A stretch of 64,000 nucleotides of DNA from Anastatus disparis. Taxonomy: Eukaryota; Arthropoda; Insecta; Hymenoptera; Eupelmidae. Shown piece by piece: positions 20,993 through 32,267 of the stretch. Each line of letters starts with the position of its first letter. The first letter of the stretch is position 1. The stretch is from positions 8,050,001 to 8,114,000 of the forward strand of contig JAFFSR010000264.1 of NCBI GenBank assembly GCA_017163975.1, read 5' to 3'. Both the position numbers and the translations under genes were made by a program. Below the pieces are notes generated by a model. That model saw only the letters and a list, made by a program, of their open reading frames with translations, was not told where the DNA came from and searched no databases.

Positions 20993-21900
20993 ACAGGGTG
21001 TTCCAAAAGAATGGATCCCCCTGAATAACTTTTCAGGATTGGATTTTCCGAGAAAATGTTTCAGACAAAAGTTGTTAGGTTTGATCCAAGGAATCAACGA
21101 ATGACCTTATCTTTGACCCCAAAATTATTCTTCAAGGTTATTTCAGGGTCGAATTCTTTTTTTTAAATAAAAACCTCTAATTTTGACCCCGGAAATGAAG
21201 AGATCGGGAAATTTTACGTCCAGATACGTATTTGACCATGGGTCAAAATTACCCCTAGGGGTCACATGGAGGTCATTTGAAGTTTAGATGAGAAAATTAT
21301 AAGATGAATTACAGAACGTAATCGTGCAGTTTGGTTTGATATGTCCAAGGAATTGGGATGCTGCATAAAATTTTTCTTTATCCATTATATCCGTCATTTA
21401 GAAAAAGAAAAAATAAACGACACGTATTTTTTCTTTTTATATAAAAATAAAAACTCAAAGAGATAGAGGCAATTAAAACTGTGTGAAGTCACGAAAGTAT
21501 TTGCTTTCGTGACGTCATTTATTATGGCGCTATATCTATATATATATATCAGCATTGTACTAACTTATATCAGCTACAAAAAATACGGGTCTTTTCTTTT
21601 TTCGTATTCTATCTGATGAATATAATACATTTTTTCATGCGAGATGTTAATTGACAGGTGACCTTGGCTTTGATCCCGAGGTTATTTTTCAAGGTTATTT
21701 CAAGGTCAAATTCTTACTTTTGAATGGGAACTCCTACTTTTGGCCCCGAAAATGAAGAAATCGGGAAATTTTACGACCAGATACGTATTTGACCGTGGAT
21801 CAAAATTACCTCCAGGAGGTCACATCAAGGTCATTTATAGTTTAAAGTTGGAACTGCGAGAAGACTGCATTACGAAATACAGAGTTACAGATCCACGCAC
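20993..21900 (+). repeat. Repeat family ending CAGGGTGTTCCAAAAGAATG, with internal subrepeats
   Basis: It begins CAGGGTGTTCCAAAAGAATG after TATA and resembles a DNA-transposon end. Two diverged copies of one segment lie at about 21090-21330 and 21650-21890; both hold GAAGA.ATCGGGAAATTTTACG followed by CAGATACGTATTTGACC. The same family occurs inverted at about 39560-40008. A hairpin, GTCACGAAAG...CTTTCGTGAC, sits at about 21487-21514. No coding frame is present. Confidence 0.6.
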
Positions 21901-22185
21901 AGACAAACAGATAAAAAGACAAACAGACACACACACATACAAACAGATAAAAAGACAAACAGGCACAGACACAGTACTTATTATTACTATTACTACTATT
22001 ATATTAAAGTAAAGAATTAAGACTTTTTTTTCTTACGTGAATATCTTCTGCATTATTGTCACGTACATACATACACATACACACGTGCATCTTTAATATA
22101 CACGTGCACACATGAGCATACATACACACACGTACACAGATATACACATATCCATACACATACACTTACTCATATACACACACAA
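21901..22185 (+). repeat. CA-rich degenerate microsatellite and flanking motif
   Basis: ACACACATAC-type degenerate repeats run from about 22060 to 22185. They are preceded by TTACGTGAATATCTTCTGCA with ATTATTGTCACG. The same pair (microsatellite plus this motif, inverted) recurs at about 34100-34265, which suggests a composite repeat unit. Confidence 0.55.
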
Positions 22186-22736
22186 ATCTCCGTCTCCGTC
22201 CTCGTCCCTTCAACTCCGTCTTTTCGTCTCTCTATCTCTCCGTCTCCGTCTCTCTATGCCCGGTTTATTATCTTCTTCCTTTTGTTTCCGTCTCTCCATC
22301 TCTGTCTTTTCGTCTCCATCTCTCCGCCTTCGTCTTTATGATTCCGTCTCTCCTATTTCGTCTCTCCGTCTCCGTCTCTTCATCTCTATCTGTCTCAGTC
22401 TCACCATCTCCGTCTCGTCGCCTTTGTCTCTCCGTCTTCGTCTCTCCATCTCCGTCTGTAAGTCTCTGTTTCTCCAACTCAGTCTGTCTGTCTCAGTCTC
22501 TCCTCTATTGTATTTAATTTGTAACTACTTATGGGTCATACAGGGTTCAACCCCATGGTCTTAAATAAACGTATCAATCAATCAATAAATCTTCGTCTCC
22601 ATTTCTCCGTCTCTCCGTCCCTCCGTCTTCGTTTCTCCGTATCCGTCTGCGTCTCTCCGTCTTCGTTTCTCCGTCTCCATCTGCGTCTCTCCGTCTCTCC
22701 GTCACCATTTCTCCGTCTCCGTCTCCCTCTCCCTAG
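22186..22736 (+). repeat. Degenerate CCGTCTCTCCGTCTC minisatellite
   Basis: Degenerate short repeats built from CCGTCT and CTCCGT. Other arrays of the same sequence lie at 25081-25143 (same orientation) and 31697-32105 and 33868-34095 (inverted). It is interrupted at 22507-22590 by a truncated non-LTR retrotransposon end and on the right by a longer copy of the same retrotransposon. Confidence 0.8.
22507..22590 (+). mobile_element. Severely 5'-truncated non-LTR retrotransposon (3' end only)
   Basis: About 84 bp match the 3' end of the retrotransposon at 22737-25080: TTTAATTTGTAACTACTTATGG, an 18-base hairpin region around CAGGGTTCAACCCCATGG, then AAATAAACGTATCAATCAATC. It lies inside the CGTCTC array in the same orientation as the long copy. 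It has no coding sequence. Confidence 0.75.
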
Positions 22737-24719
22737 CCCTGGGTAACTTCTGATATTCGTGCTAAAATAAATGATCGTGATAGAGCATATCGTTCAGCTG
22801 TTCGCTCTGGTTCTATGTTATCTTTAGCTCACTATCGAAGACATCGTGGTGAGGTCTCAAATGCCCTTGACACGGCTAAAAACGAATACATATCTAATCA
22901 ATTGTCTACCTCGTTGAACTTTTCAAATCGATGGATAACACTACGCAAAATTGGGCTCCCTAGTAAGATTCTTCCCTCACCACTACAGTATTTCTCATCT
23001 AAAACACTTCTGACTCATTATACGTCGGCCTCGTCATCATCAACGGCTCTCTCAGACAGCGAGATTAATGAAGTTCTTGCTGTACCAATACGCAACGACC
23101 TACCTGTCTTTGAGTTCGCAGAGGTTGACTGCTCTGTGACTGACTCTTTTTTACGTCTTGCTTCATCTAAAGCAGTAGGCCCTGATGATCTTGCGACTGA
23201 TATGTTGAAAATCTCTCAGGATTCTTTATCTCCACACCTAAACTCAATTGTGAACCTGTCTTTGTCATCTGGTATATTTTCTGATGCTTGGAAAAGAGCA
23301 TTTCTTCTGCCGTTGGCTAAGTCTGATAAAATTGACTCTCCCTCCCAGACGCGACCTATTGCTAAGCTTTGTGAAATTTCTAAGGTTCTCGAAAGGATTG
23401 TTCATTCACAAATGTATGCTCATATAGAGAGAAATGACCTGCTTGATTCTCTCCAGACAGGTTTTCGAAGGTCAAATAGCACTCAGACAGCACTCCCAAA
23501 GCTTTTGGAAGATGTCCGTCTTGCGATCGACAAGAGAATGATAACTGAACTACTCTTGTTTGACTTTTCAAAAGCCTTCGACACAGTACCTCATTTGCGT
23601 CTTCTTCATAAAATTCGTTTTCTTAATTCCTCAGATACGGTTATACGCTGGTTTGCGTCGTATCTAAGGAATAGATACTACTCTGTTCCTGATCTAGAGA
23701 ACCAAATTGAGGATTGGGTCACGTGTTCGGCTGGTGTGCCACAGGGTAGTGTTCTTGGTCCATTATTGTTCTCAATATTCATCAATGGTCTTTCTTTAAG
23801 TCTAAATAAGGCTAAACATATTCTTTTTGCTGACGATCTCCAGCTTTATCACTCGTTTCCACTGGCAAATTTGGAGTAGGAGATTGACCTCGTGAACCAT
23901 GACGTTGCTGCTGTGGTCAAATGGGCGAATGACAATGAACTCACTTTGAATCCTACCAAGATGCAGGCTATATTCTTGGGCAGTGAACAATTTATGGCTT
24001 GAATTGATCGACTGTCATGCCCACCTATTCTTCTAAATGGTGTGTCCATTCCTTACACAGATATCGTTAAAAACTTAGGAGTCTGGATAACCAGTACATT
24101 AAACTGGAACAGACAAGTTAACTCGATAGTTGGTCGAATCTTTGGTACTCTGCAGTCTCTTAAGTTTCATAGACATACATTATCCAGAAAGGTTAGGAAG
24201 GAACTGGTTGAGGCGTTGATCTTTCCGATTCTTGACTACTGTTGTGTAGTTTATGATGATCTTCCTCAAACTCTGAATCTTAAACTTCATCGTGCTCTTA
24301 ATGCGTGTGTCAGATTCGTATTCGGTAATATTGGGAGGCAGGATAGGGTCACTCCATTTCGCCTTGAACTTGGTTGGATATCGGTTAAAAATAGGCGGCT
24401 CTACTTCAAAATGGCACTAGCTCATGCTATTGTGTCTTATCAAAATCCACCTAATTTAGCTTCTAAGTTCCTCCTTGCAGACATAGATACAGAGGTTAGG
24501 TCATCAAATAGACTTCCTGCGAGGTTGCTCATTTGCCCGGTTGTACGCACTGCTGCGATGTTAAATTCTTTTGTCTCCTCAGCATCTAACTTCATAAATA
24601 ATAATGTAAATCTATTTCCTGGTTTTGGAGCTGGGTTGACCCGGGTTGTCAAAGCGAGACTAATGAGCAAGTTCCTTAATGATGAGCGCACTGAGTGGCA
24701 TGGCACGTTGGATGCTTGA
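22737..24719 (+). pseudogene. Non-LTR retrotransposon reverse transcriptase
   Basis: One frame of about 660 codons is broken only by TAG at 23877-23879 and TGA at 24000-24002. It enters at PWVTSDIRAKINDRDRAYR, the linker that normally follows an AP endonuclease domain. RT motifs in order are SSKAVGPDDL, RPIAKLCEISKVLERIV, LQTGFRRSNSTQTAL, LLLFDFSKAFDTVPH (first catalytic Asp), GVPQGSVLGPLLFSIFING, and FADDLQLY with the catalytic DD. The thumb continues past the first stop with LTLNPTKMQAIFLG and VKNLGVWI. The C-terminal part is intact from 24042. The motif pattern is that of the CR1/Jockey group; I cannot fix the clade. The protein would nick and copy its own RNA into target DNA, but the endonuclease is absent. 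Confidence 0.88.
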
Positions 24720-25080
24720 AGAGCGTTGTCTATGTATTCAAGCTATGCTCTACTACAGTTATAAAATTTAGTCCTTAATGGTTGCTTTCTGCGCTGGTAC
24801 GAAAGTGATAATGGTAAAAATGTTGCATGGGTTTATTGTTGACCTTTATTTCAAATTTAATACTTTACTTTCATCTTTATGTGATAAACTTAATTGTCTA
24901 CTTAAAATAGTAATCTAATTATAAAATAATTTCTATTTTGCTTTATATCGAGTCATATAAAATAAATATCTAATATGCTTATGTTATAATCTGTTACATA
25001 TTGTGTATATAATTTGTAATTACGTATGGGCCATACAGGGTTGAACCCCATGGCCTGAAATAAAAGTATCAATCAATCAA
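22737..25080 (+). mobile_element. 5'-truncated non-LTR retrotransposon (CR1/Jockey-like)
   Basis: It begins abruptly within coding sequence at 22737, directly after the CGTCTC array, carries an RT gene and a 3' untranslated region of about 360 bp, and ends with a short (CAAT)n tail where the CGTCTC array resumes at 25081. The 3' end has GGGTTGAACCCC, a small hairpin shared with the truncated copy at 22507-22590. The endonuclease domain and any ORF1 are missing. The tail type and truncation fit target-primed reverse transcription. Confidence 0.8.
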
Positions 25081-25143
25081 TCTCCGTCTTTTCATCTCCG
25101 TCTCTCCGTCTCCGTACCTCTGTCTCCGCCTCTCCGTTTGCGT
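25081..25143 (+). repeat. Remainder of the CGTCTC minisatellite
   Basis: TCTCCGTCTTTTCATCTCCG-type repeats continue the array interrupted by the retrotransposon, marking its target. Confidence 0.75.
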
Positions 25144-25159
25144 TACTCAGAAAATAGCA

Positions 25160-25790
25160 ACCACGAATTCTTAATTACACAGCGCTTACACTAGCAGCCG
25201 CGTTTTTTTAACCACACAGCTCTCAAAATAGCAGCTGCGAATTTGTTATTACACAGTGCTTACAATAGTTGTTGTGTTTCTTAACTACACAGTACTTACA
25301 ATAGCAGCCGCGTATTTATAACCACATAGTGCTCAAAATAGCTGCCGCATTTTTTTAATCACACAGCGCTCAAAATAGCAGCTGCGAATTTGTTATTACA
25401 CAGCGCTTATAATAGTTGTTGTGTTTCTTAACTACATAGTACTTACGATAGCAGCTGCGTATTTTGAAACACACAGTGCTCAAAATAGCTGCCGCGAATT
25501 CACAATTACACAGCACTTACAATAATTGTTGCGTTTTTCATATTTAGCTCTTAAAATAGCAGCTGCGTTTTTTAAACCAGGTAGTGCTCTGAAAAGCAGT
25601 CATGAATTTCTAATTACACAGCGCTTACAGTAGTTTTAGCATTTTTCCTTATCACAGCACTTACAATAGCAGCCACGTTTTATTTAACCACACGATATTT
25701 AAAAAAGCAATCGCATTTTTTCACTGGTACAGAACTAAAAATAGCAGCCGTGATTTTTAACCACACAGCGCTAAACTCTACTTCATAATT
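25160..25790 (+). repeat. 37-bp minisatellite with 147-bp higher-order period
   Basis: About 17 diverged units of roughly 37 bp, of the form ACACAGCGCTTACAATAGCAG then CCGCGTTTTTTAACC. A four-unit higher-order period is seen: GCAGCTGCGAATTTGTTATT recurs at 25231 and 25378, exactly 147 bp apart, with the intervening units in matching order. Confidence 0.82.
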
Positions 25791-25969
25791 TTTAATTTTT
25801 TCATATTTAATATTATATTGGAGTTTTAAATATGTTTGATTTTATTCTCTTATTCATTATATTTAATTTTTGTATTGTGGTTTTATAATATTTTACTGTA
25901 AACGATTTTTTTAGTATAGACCATTCCATCTTTAACTTTTCTTGATTTTTCTGTTAATAATATTTTCAA
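25791..25969. other. AT-rich junction between minisatellite and Helitron
   Basis: AT-rich. On the minus strand it would be the sequence just 3' of the Helitron helicase stop. I see no CTRR end or subterminal hairpin to define the Helitron 3' terminus. Confidence 0.35.
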
Positions 25970-27830
25970 TTATTTTTTATTAGTTGTCCTTGAAAGTGCC
26001 ACGTATAACTGCCCATGACTGAAAATTGGTGTTGGTACATAAACTCCTTCTTTTTAAAATGATTGTCCTTGCGACATATTAATAGTCATTGCATGAGCAA
26101 GTTTTACAGAAAATTGTTTTCTGGTCATTTGAAATGGAAGTTCATCATTTGCTGATAACGTCATACGTGGTAAGAATATAGTGCTCCCTTTTTTAATTCC
26201 TGTTAATATTTGTGCAATAAAAGTAAATCGTTTTATTTTCGTTAATTGGGTTGCCTTACGAAGTCCTTCATTCAAATTAACATTTCTTGGAAGCATTACT
26301 ATAGCTCCTTTTTTTAATTGTAATCTATGCGGAGGTAAACCGTTGAGCGTTAAGGAATTTAAAAATTCTGTTGGCAAAATTGTGTCTAAACTTTCGTCAT
26401 TTACATCTTTTGCAGAGTCAATGCTTAAGTTCTCTACTACTGGTTCATTTATTTTTTATAAAATTTTTTCATTCATTTCTGTTACACCTACGTTTTTCAG
26501 TGCTAAAATAATATATTCACAATTTTCAATATTTATATTATGCCCATAAATTTCATTAATTAGATTGCCCTTTGACAATATTTCTTTTGGAATTGGATAA
26601 CTTCATTTCTCTTTTTTATATTTTGAATGAAAATTACCATTTCCTATATTTAGTAACCAATTTTTTAATTTATCATCTGATTCCAATAAACGTTTATTTT
26701 CTTTCAAAGACATACATTGAAAATTTTCCCATTAATAGCTTTTTTGACACAATTTTCTACTATCTGTGTTCTATTTCCATGTTTTACTATTGGTAATGTT
26801 CGTCTAAAATTACCTGATATGATAAATGTTCTCCCTCCAAACAAGTAATTATTATCACATCTATAAACATGCGATCAACGGCTTCAAAAGCGTATTTTAA
26901 TGTTATTGTGATTTCATCCTAGATAACAATTGATACATTTTTCATTTTTTTACCTATTTCGCTGTTTGTACTGATATAACATATTGTGTCTTTAGATATG
27001 TTTAACGGTAATTTAAATGATGTATGTACTATCACACCATCTTGTGATAAATTAGCCGCTACACTTGTCCATGATACAACCTAATAGTTGATTCCATGAA
27101 TTTTTAGATAAATTATAATTTTATTTGAAAAGTAGCTTTCACTATTTCCACCTGGACCGTATATACATATATATATATATATGCTTTTCAGTGCAGTTTG
27201 TATTTAATGAATTTATTACTGTATCAAAAATAGCCGTTTAAGCATTTGTTAGACTATTAATGATTGACCAAATATTATTAACATTATTGACTGTACTATA
27301 TTTAATCTCGAATCCATTATCAGTTAAAATATCATCAATTATGCTTAATGCATTTTCTTCAACTTTTTGTTGATTCATTTTTGGTAATATGATTAAAATA
27401 GATTTTATATTTTTCATATGATTCTCGAGCATTAATTGGATTGTGAAATATACAAATGTAACTAAATAATTGACAAAGAGCTTTTGGAAATCGAGATTCA
27501 CATGATTCTTCTAAACATTTATCCCATTCATCATCTATTTCAACTAAATTTCTTACTTTTGCTGCTTCGAAGAATGTTGAGTAAATAATTCCATCAAAAG
27601 TTTTTAAGTTTTTCAAAGATATTGCAGCTTTAACGTGAAGCGGAAGTAGTCTTAAAAAGAATCTTTCCCTTAGTTTTGGATTAAAAGAGTACATTCTGGT
27701 TAGAATAGGTTCCATAGTTTTTATTCTTTTCGTCCATGTTTTATGTATTCGAGTAAAAACATAATGTTGCGGTATATCAGAATAAAAGTAATTAAATGCT
27801 AAGGCGTTCCTATATCATCTTATGCATTTT
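25970..27830 (-). pseudogene. Helitron helicase (Pif1-like) relic
   Basis: Minus-strand fragments in order, over several frames, match the helicase half of a Helitron RepHel protein. First comes an N-terminal region (27800-27360) with TRMYSFNPKLRERFFLRLLPLHVK. Then Walker A as YGPGGNSES (about 27165), where GPGG(T/S)GKT is normal, so the P-loop Lys is lost. SWTSVAANL and HTSFKLP follow. Walker B is DEI near 26920 with a stop in place of the preceding Trp. SGNFRRTLPIVKHGNRTQIV, LPTEFLNSLTLNG and NVNLNEGLRKATQL come next. AMTINMSQGQSF at 26054, a stop, and GQLYVALSRTTNKK up to 25970 give helicase motif VI. The helicase would unwind DNA during rolling-circle transposition. Many frameshifts, stops and the lost P-loop residues show it is dead. 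Confidence 0.85.
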
Positions 27831-27833
27831 TTT

Positions 27834-28055
27834 TTAATTATTACTCATTATAGAATTTCCCGTAAGTAATTTCTCAATCTCTTTAAGATATTCAGGGTCT
27901 TCTTCTAATGTTATATTTCCTTGTTTACAACATGGTGGAAATTCCTTATTGCTTGACATTTCGAATGCAAAATGTCTAGCACCACAAAAATCACAAATAA
28001 AATTCAAATCACCAATATTATTTTTCATGAAATAATTTTCATTATTATTGGTCAA
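27834..28055 (-). pseudogene. Helitron N-terminal zinc-finger segment
   Basis: A 73-codon frame has C..C (ICDFCGARHFAFE) followed by PPCCKQGNITL, the zinc-finger pattern found N-terminal to the Rep domain of many Helitron proteins. The next recognisable coding sequence downstream on the minus strand is already the helicase. The HUH nuclease (Rep) domain has therefore been deleted between 27834 and 27800. The upstream part (28056-28700) is lysine/asparagine-rich in minus frames with many stops and may be the decayed N-terminus. Confidence 0.7.
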
Positions 28056-28984
28056 TATATCTTTAGCTATTTAGTAATATTTTATATCATTTATTTTCTT
28101 TCGTTTTGAATTTATCTTTGTTTTTTTTCAGAATAATTTTTATTTTTTACTGAAGTAATTAAATTATCATCTTTTTTTTAAATGTTTTTTCATAAGATTC
28201 ATTTAAACGGTTTGATCATTTTTTTTTGTTTTTCAATTAATATTGTTTTCTATTTTCTGAAACTATATCTTTATTATATTTATAATACGATTTGTCATGA
28301 ATGCGTCTATCATAGTTGTGATTTTGTTGATATGTTAAATTCTTATTTTTGTTCGAGGATTCTTAATTGATTTTTATAAATTCATTTTGGTTAGAAATTT
28401 GACTTTTTTGATGCAATATATTAATAATTTTAAATTTTTTAATTAAAAATTTTATAATTTTTTAAAATTTTTTATCCTTTTTAAAATTATTTTCAAGTTT
28501 CGTAATTACAATAATGTTTCGAGAATCAATTTGATTTTCATGTTGCGTTATATTAAAATTTTTCAATTTCTCAATCGAAACTTTTGTTAATTTTAATAAT
28601 TTTTCATCATTAAATTTATTTTTAAATAGCAGAATTGGTTCTTATTCAATATCATTTGCAGATTCTTGAATGTTATCGTATTTAATTTTTTTACAATTAC
28701 TTTTTAAAATTTTTTCTTTAGTTTGTTCATATTTTTTTTATTACTGTTTTGGTAAATTTTTCGTAGATAAGTTTTTGATTTATAATTTGTTGTCTCTAAA
28801 CATTTTATGTTATCTCATAGATGTAATTGTTGTAGTGCCAATTCTTGTAACTTTTCTTCTTCAAGATATTCAAAATTTATATTTTGAAAAATTAATTTCA
28901 TCGTTCACAATTCCTTGTAATGTACAAGCTGCTGATTTCTGGATATCGCTTCATAATTGATATTAGTATAATAATTATACTAAT
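28056..28984. other. AT-rich, possible decayed Helitron N-terminal region
   Basis: Very AT-rich with T runs on the plus strand. Minus frames are K/N/I-rich and riddled with stops. They are compatible with, but do not prove, an old Helitron N-terminus. Confidence 0.3.
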
Positions 28985-29193
28985 GATCGTTTCAAAGGAT
29001 TTCTTTATTATTTTGTCTCTTAAAATCTTTTTTTTTTCGCATTAGTATTATGAGTTTTCTAAAAACATAAAATGTAATATTTTTAAACAATATAATGTTG
29101 GGATTTATATTTATAAAAGTAAACATATATGCGTGTAAACGTTCACTCTTCTTCTATATAAACATTATTATGAATTTTGTTCGTATAAATCAA

Positions 29194-29228
<35 letters not shown>

Positions 29229-29380
29229 GATTTAGGCAAGTGCTGTAATCTTCACATATAGGAATATTTTGCTACCAGTCTTCTTTTGTTTAACGTTTAG
29301 ATTTGTTAAATTGTACAGCACGAGGAATAATGGAATGCAAAATATTCCTATATGTAAGACCACAGCACTTGCCTAAATCG

Positions 29381-29432
<52 letters not shown>

Positions 29433-29632
29433 CGAACTAAATTCATAATAATGTTTATATAGAAGAAGAGTGAACGTACACACGCATATATGTTTACTTT
29501 TATAAATATAAATCCCAACATTATATTGTTTAAAAATATTACATTTCATGTTTTTAGAAAACTCATATTACTAATGCGAAAGAAAAAAAGGTTTTAAGAG
29601 ACAAAATAAAAAAGAAATCCTTTGAAACAATC
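28985..29632. mobile_element. Third palindromic (foldback) element, about 650 bp
   Basis: The arms 28985-29272 and 29337-29632 are inverted repeats around a 64-bp loop. Outer landmarks are GATCGTTTCAAAGGATTTCT and its complement at about 29613-29632. Inner landmarks are CGATTTAGGCAAGTGCTGT and its complement (29360-29378), each bordered outward by a (TA)n run. The inner unit bordered by TA repeats may itself be a MITE inside the larger palindrome. Confidence 0.82.
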
Positions 29633-30437
29633 AAAAAAGCAGTATTAAACAAAAATCGGTAATGTAATTATTTAATTATTAAATAATTACATTACAGATT
29701 TTTGCTTATTTATTTATTTGTTTGTTCATTTATATGTTCATTTACTTTTAATAAATATCATATTGTTATATTTGTATTATTGCTTTTTCCAAATAATATT
29801 ACCAAGAGTCATTTAGTTGACGTAATATTTACTGAGAATCTAACTTATAAGAAAATTGCAGCGCTCGACCGCATGCGCTCTACTTGTAAACGTTATTATA
29901 TCTTTTTTAATTATTTATCAATCGATTTGAAAATTACCACAAATCTTCTTTATACAAAAACCAATAACTTTCTCGCTACAAGTTTCTTGTACTTAAAAGT
30001 TCCCTCGATACTTCTTTCTCGAGAACATTATAAACGCACAATTTGTAATTTATATTAATTAATAAGCAATTGCGACTAACTATTTAAGAATTAACATTTT
30101 TTATCATTATCATAAGTTTCGCTATGATATTTAGAAAATATATTTCAAATTTCAGCGAAATCGGTTAATATTTACTCGAATTACAACGATTTAAGTTTAA
30201 AAAAGTATTGAAATTTAATGTAAAAATTTTTCTGGATTTTAATTTTTTTCTTGAAAAATAAAAATTTTATAAAAAAACTGTTAATATAAAAAAGATGCGG
30301 CATGATGAGTTTTACAACGTCAAATTTCTTGAAATTCATTAGAAGAAAATGAAATTTTTACTACTAAGTGACTTTAGTTTTACGTGCTCCAAGCGTAAAT
30401 GCCCTTAGTGCATCCTGGCCTTCAATTTGTTCTCTAC
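29633..30437. other. AT-rich spacer with a small hairpin
   Basis: A perfect short palindrome, GTAATTATTTAATTATTAAA followed by TAATTAC, sits at about 29663-29696. The rest is AT-rich with no gene that I can support. Confidence 0.45.
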
Positions 30438-30955
30438 TTATGGAAACATGACAATTGAATTTGTTTCATACATAGTTAGCAAATGTCCACGCGTTTTTTC
30501 GATGTCAAATTCTATTTTACAAGGACACAAATTATTAACAATTGCTACTGCAAACGCTATTGAATAAATGCCACAATCAAAAGGATAAATCTGAAATTGA
30601 ACTTTTTTAAAACATATTTGTAAGTTTTCACTAATTGGAAATAGTTTATTAATGTTAATTTTTTGTTCATCACTTAATCCATTACTATTTAAACTATCAT
30701 AAACATGAATTACATTTTGTAAATAATAGATACAGATCCAGTGACCAAAATGCTGATTTCCGGAGAAATGTATTTGTATGTAATCTTGATTTAATGGAAC
30801 TGGATTAATATTTCCGGGCCTTTGTAAAAATATTGTTGGCTGCATTGAAAAATTTGTATGATTATTCAAAATTTGAATAAATCTCTCAATGTGTTTATCA
30901 TTTAACATACTCTATAGCCCAGCATATCCATCTTCACCTATTATAATTCACTTTT
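30438..30955 (-). pseudogene. Ulp1/C48-like cysteine protease domain, transposon-associated
   Basis: The minus-strand frame 30908-30438 (156 codons) begins MLNDKHIERF, which matches the WLND..I start of Ulp1-type peptidases. It contains the catalytic His as FGHWICIYY, the Asp as VHVYDS (IHVYDSLNS), and the Gln-to-Cys region FQIYPFDCGIYSIAFA. All three catalytic residues are therefore present. Upstream, across a stop at about 30912, the same frame reads IIIGEDGYAGL (30955-30920), extending the domain. Ulp1-like proteases cleave SUMO or ubiquitin-like tags and are carried by several transposon groups in insects. It lies about 2.4 kb upstream, on the same strand, of the Helitron relic, so it may be Helitron cargo. 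The frame itself is intact from 30908. Confidence 0.72.
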
Positions 30956-31696
30956 CTTTTTTGGTTAAATTCATTTTATGAAAATAATAATTTTATGCGT
31001 ACTTCTGTATTGAAATTATTTAATATAAAAATTTCAAATACTTCTGAAGAGCTATGAAAAATCCTGAAATAAAAATTTTAAATATTATTTATATAGATAA
31101 TTAAAAATTCTGATTGATAATTATTCTTAAAATTTCAATAAATTACCACTGATTAAATATATAAACATAAAAAAAACATAAACATCATGAAACCAAAGTT
31201 CAATGTTCATCATTGAACATTGTTCATTTAAACTTTTAAACTCAAGTTTTTCTGTTAGTTTGTTCATTTTTTTGTTCTTATATAAACATTTCTTTTAATA
31301 CCCATTTTTTATAAAATTTATTATTTATAGAATCAATTAATGATAAAACATTTGACCAAAATGTTTTCTTCGCTGAAATTTCTTTTCGATTTTAATCTAT
31401 AAGAGCTTAATTTACCTCGCTCCTAACGTCGCTCGGTTAAATTTTCATATATTATAATTTGTATAAATTAGCCAATTTTAAAATCAAAAAAATTGCCTTG
31501 ATTTATAAATTTCTATAATGCAGTTCTGTTTAAAATTTAGTTTTTATATATTTGAAAAAAAAAGAATTAATTAAAATCCCAAATGCATAAAAATTGTTTA
31601 AATAATCATGATAGATTAAAAATTTGTTTTAATTAATTTTATTTAAATTAATAAAAAAATATGATAGGAATTTATTCTTTTCAATCATGTGTTTCA
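30956..31696. other. AT-rich spacer containing a dispersed repeat copy
   Basis: AT-rich without a gene. About 31405-31460, read on the minus strand, matches a dispersed repeat (CCGAGCGACGTTAGGAGCGAG) also seen at 37856-37956 and 61141-61243. Confidence 0.5.
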
Positions 31697-32105
31697 GACA
31701 GAGGGACGGAGATGAAAAAATGGAGACATAGGAACGGAGAAGTAGAGTCACAGAGACGGAGACGGAGGGACAGAGAGAAGAAGACAGAGAGACGGAAATA
31801 GAGAGACATAGACAGAAAGATGAAAACGTAGATGGGGATGAAAAGACTAATACGGAGACGGAAAAACGGAGATAGTAAGATAGAGATGGAGACGGAGCAA
31901 TGGAGATGGAGTGACGAACACGAAGAGACGGGGAGGAAGGAACGGAGACAGAGGGACGTAGTGGGAAAGACGGCGACGGAGCGACAAAATAGAAAAGATG
32001 AAGAGACAGAGACGGTGAGATGGAAAGGAAAGATAGAGACGGAGGGACATAGATAGAAGAACGAAGACAGAGAGACGAAGTGACGGAGTTGGAGAGACGA
32101 GATAA
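31697..32105 (-). repeat. GAGACGG minisatellite (inverted CGTCTC family)
   Basis: Degenerate GAGACGGAGA repeats, the complement of the array at 22186. A TGTATGTG-type microsatellite follows (32110-32350), including a pure TA run of about 50 bp at 32212-32257. Confidence 0.8.
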
Positions 32106-32109
32106 AGAG

Positions 32110-32205
32110 GCAAATGTTCTGTATGTGTATGTGTATATGTGTATATGTGTTTATTTATGTGTGTATGTATTCATGGGACATGCATATGTGAAAATGTACA
32201 TGGGA

Positions 32206-32267
<62 letters not shown>

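Noticed and set aside
22112..22564. 150-codon Ser/Leu/Arg-rich open frame
   Set aside because: Translation of the CCGTCTC minisatellite and its CA-rich flank; repeat artefact.
30438..30955. Host SUMO protease gene
   Set aside because: No introns or other domains, located in transposon relics, and the sequence style (MLNDKHI, short domain) is that of mobile-element C48 proteases.
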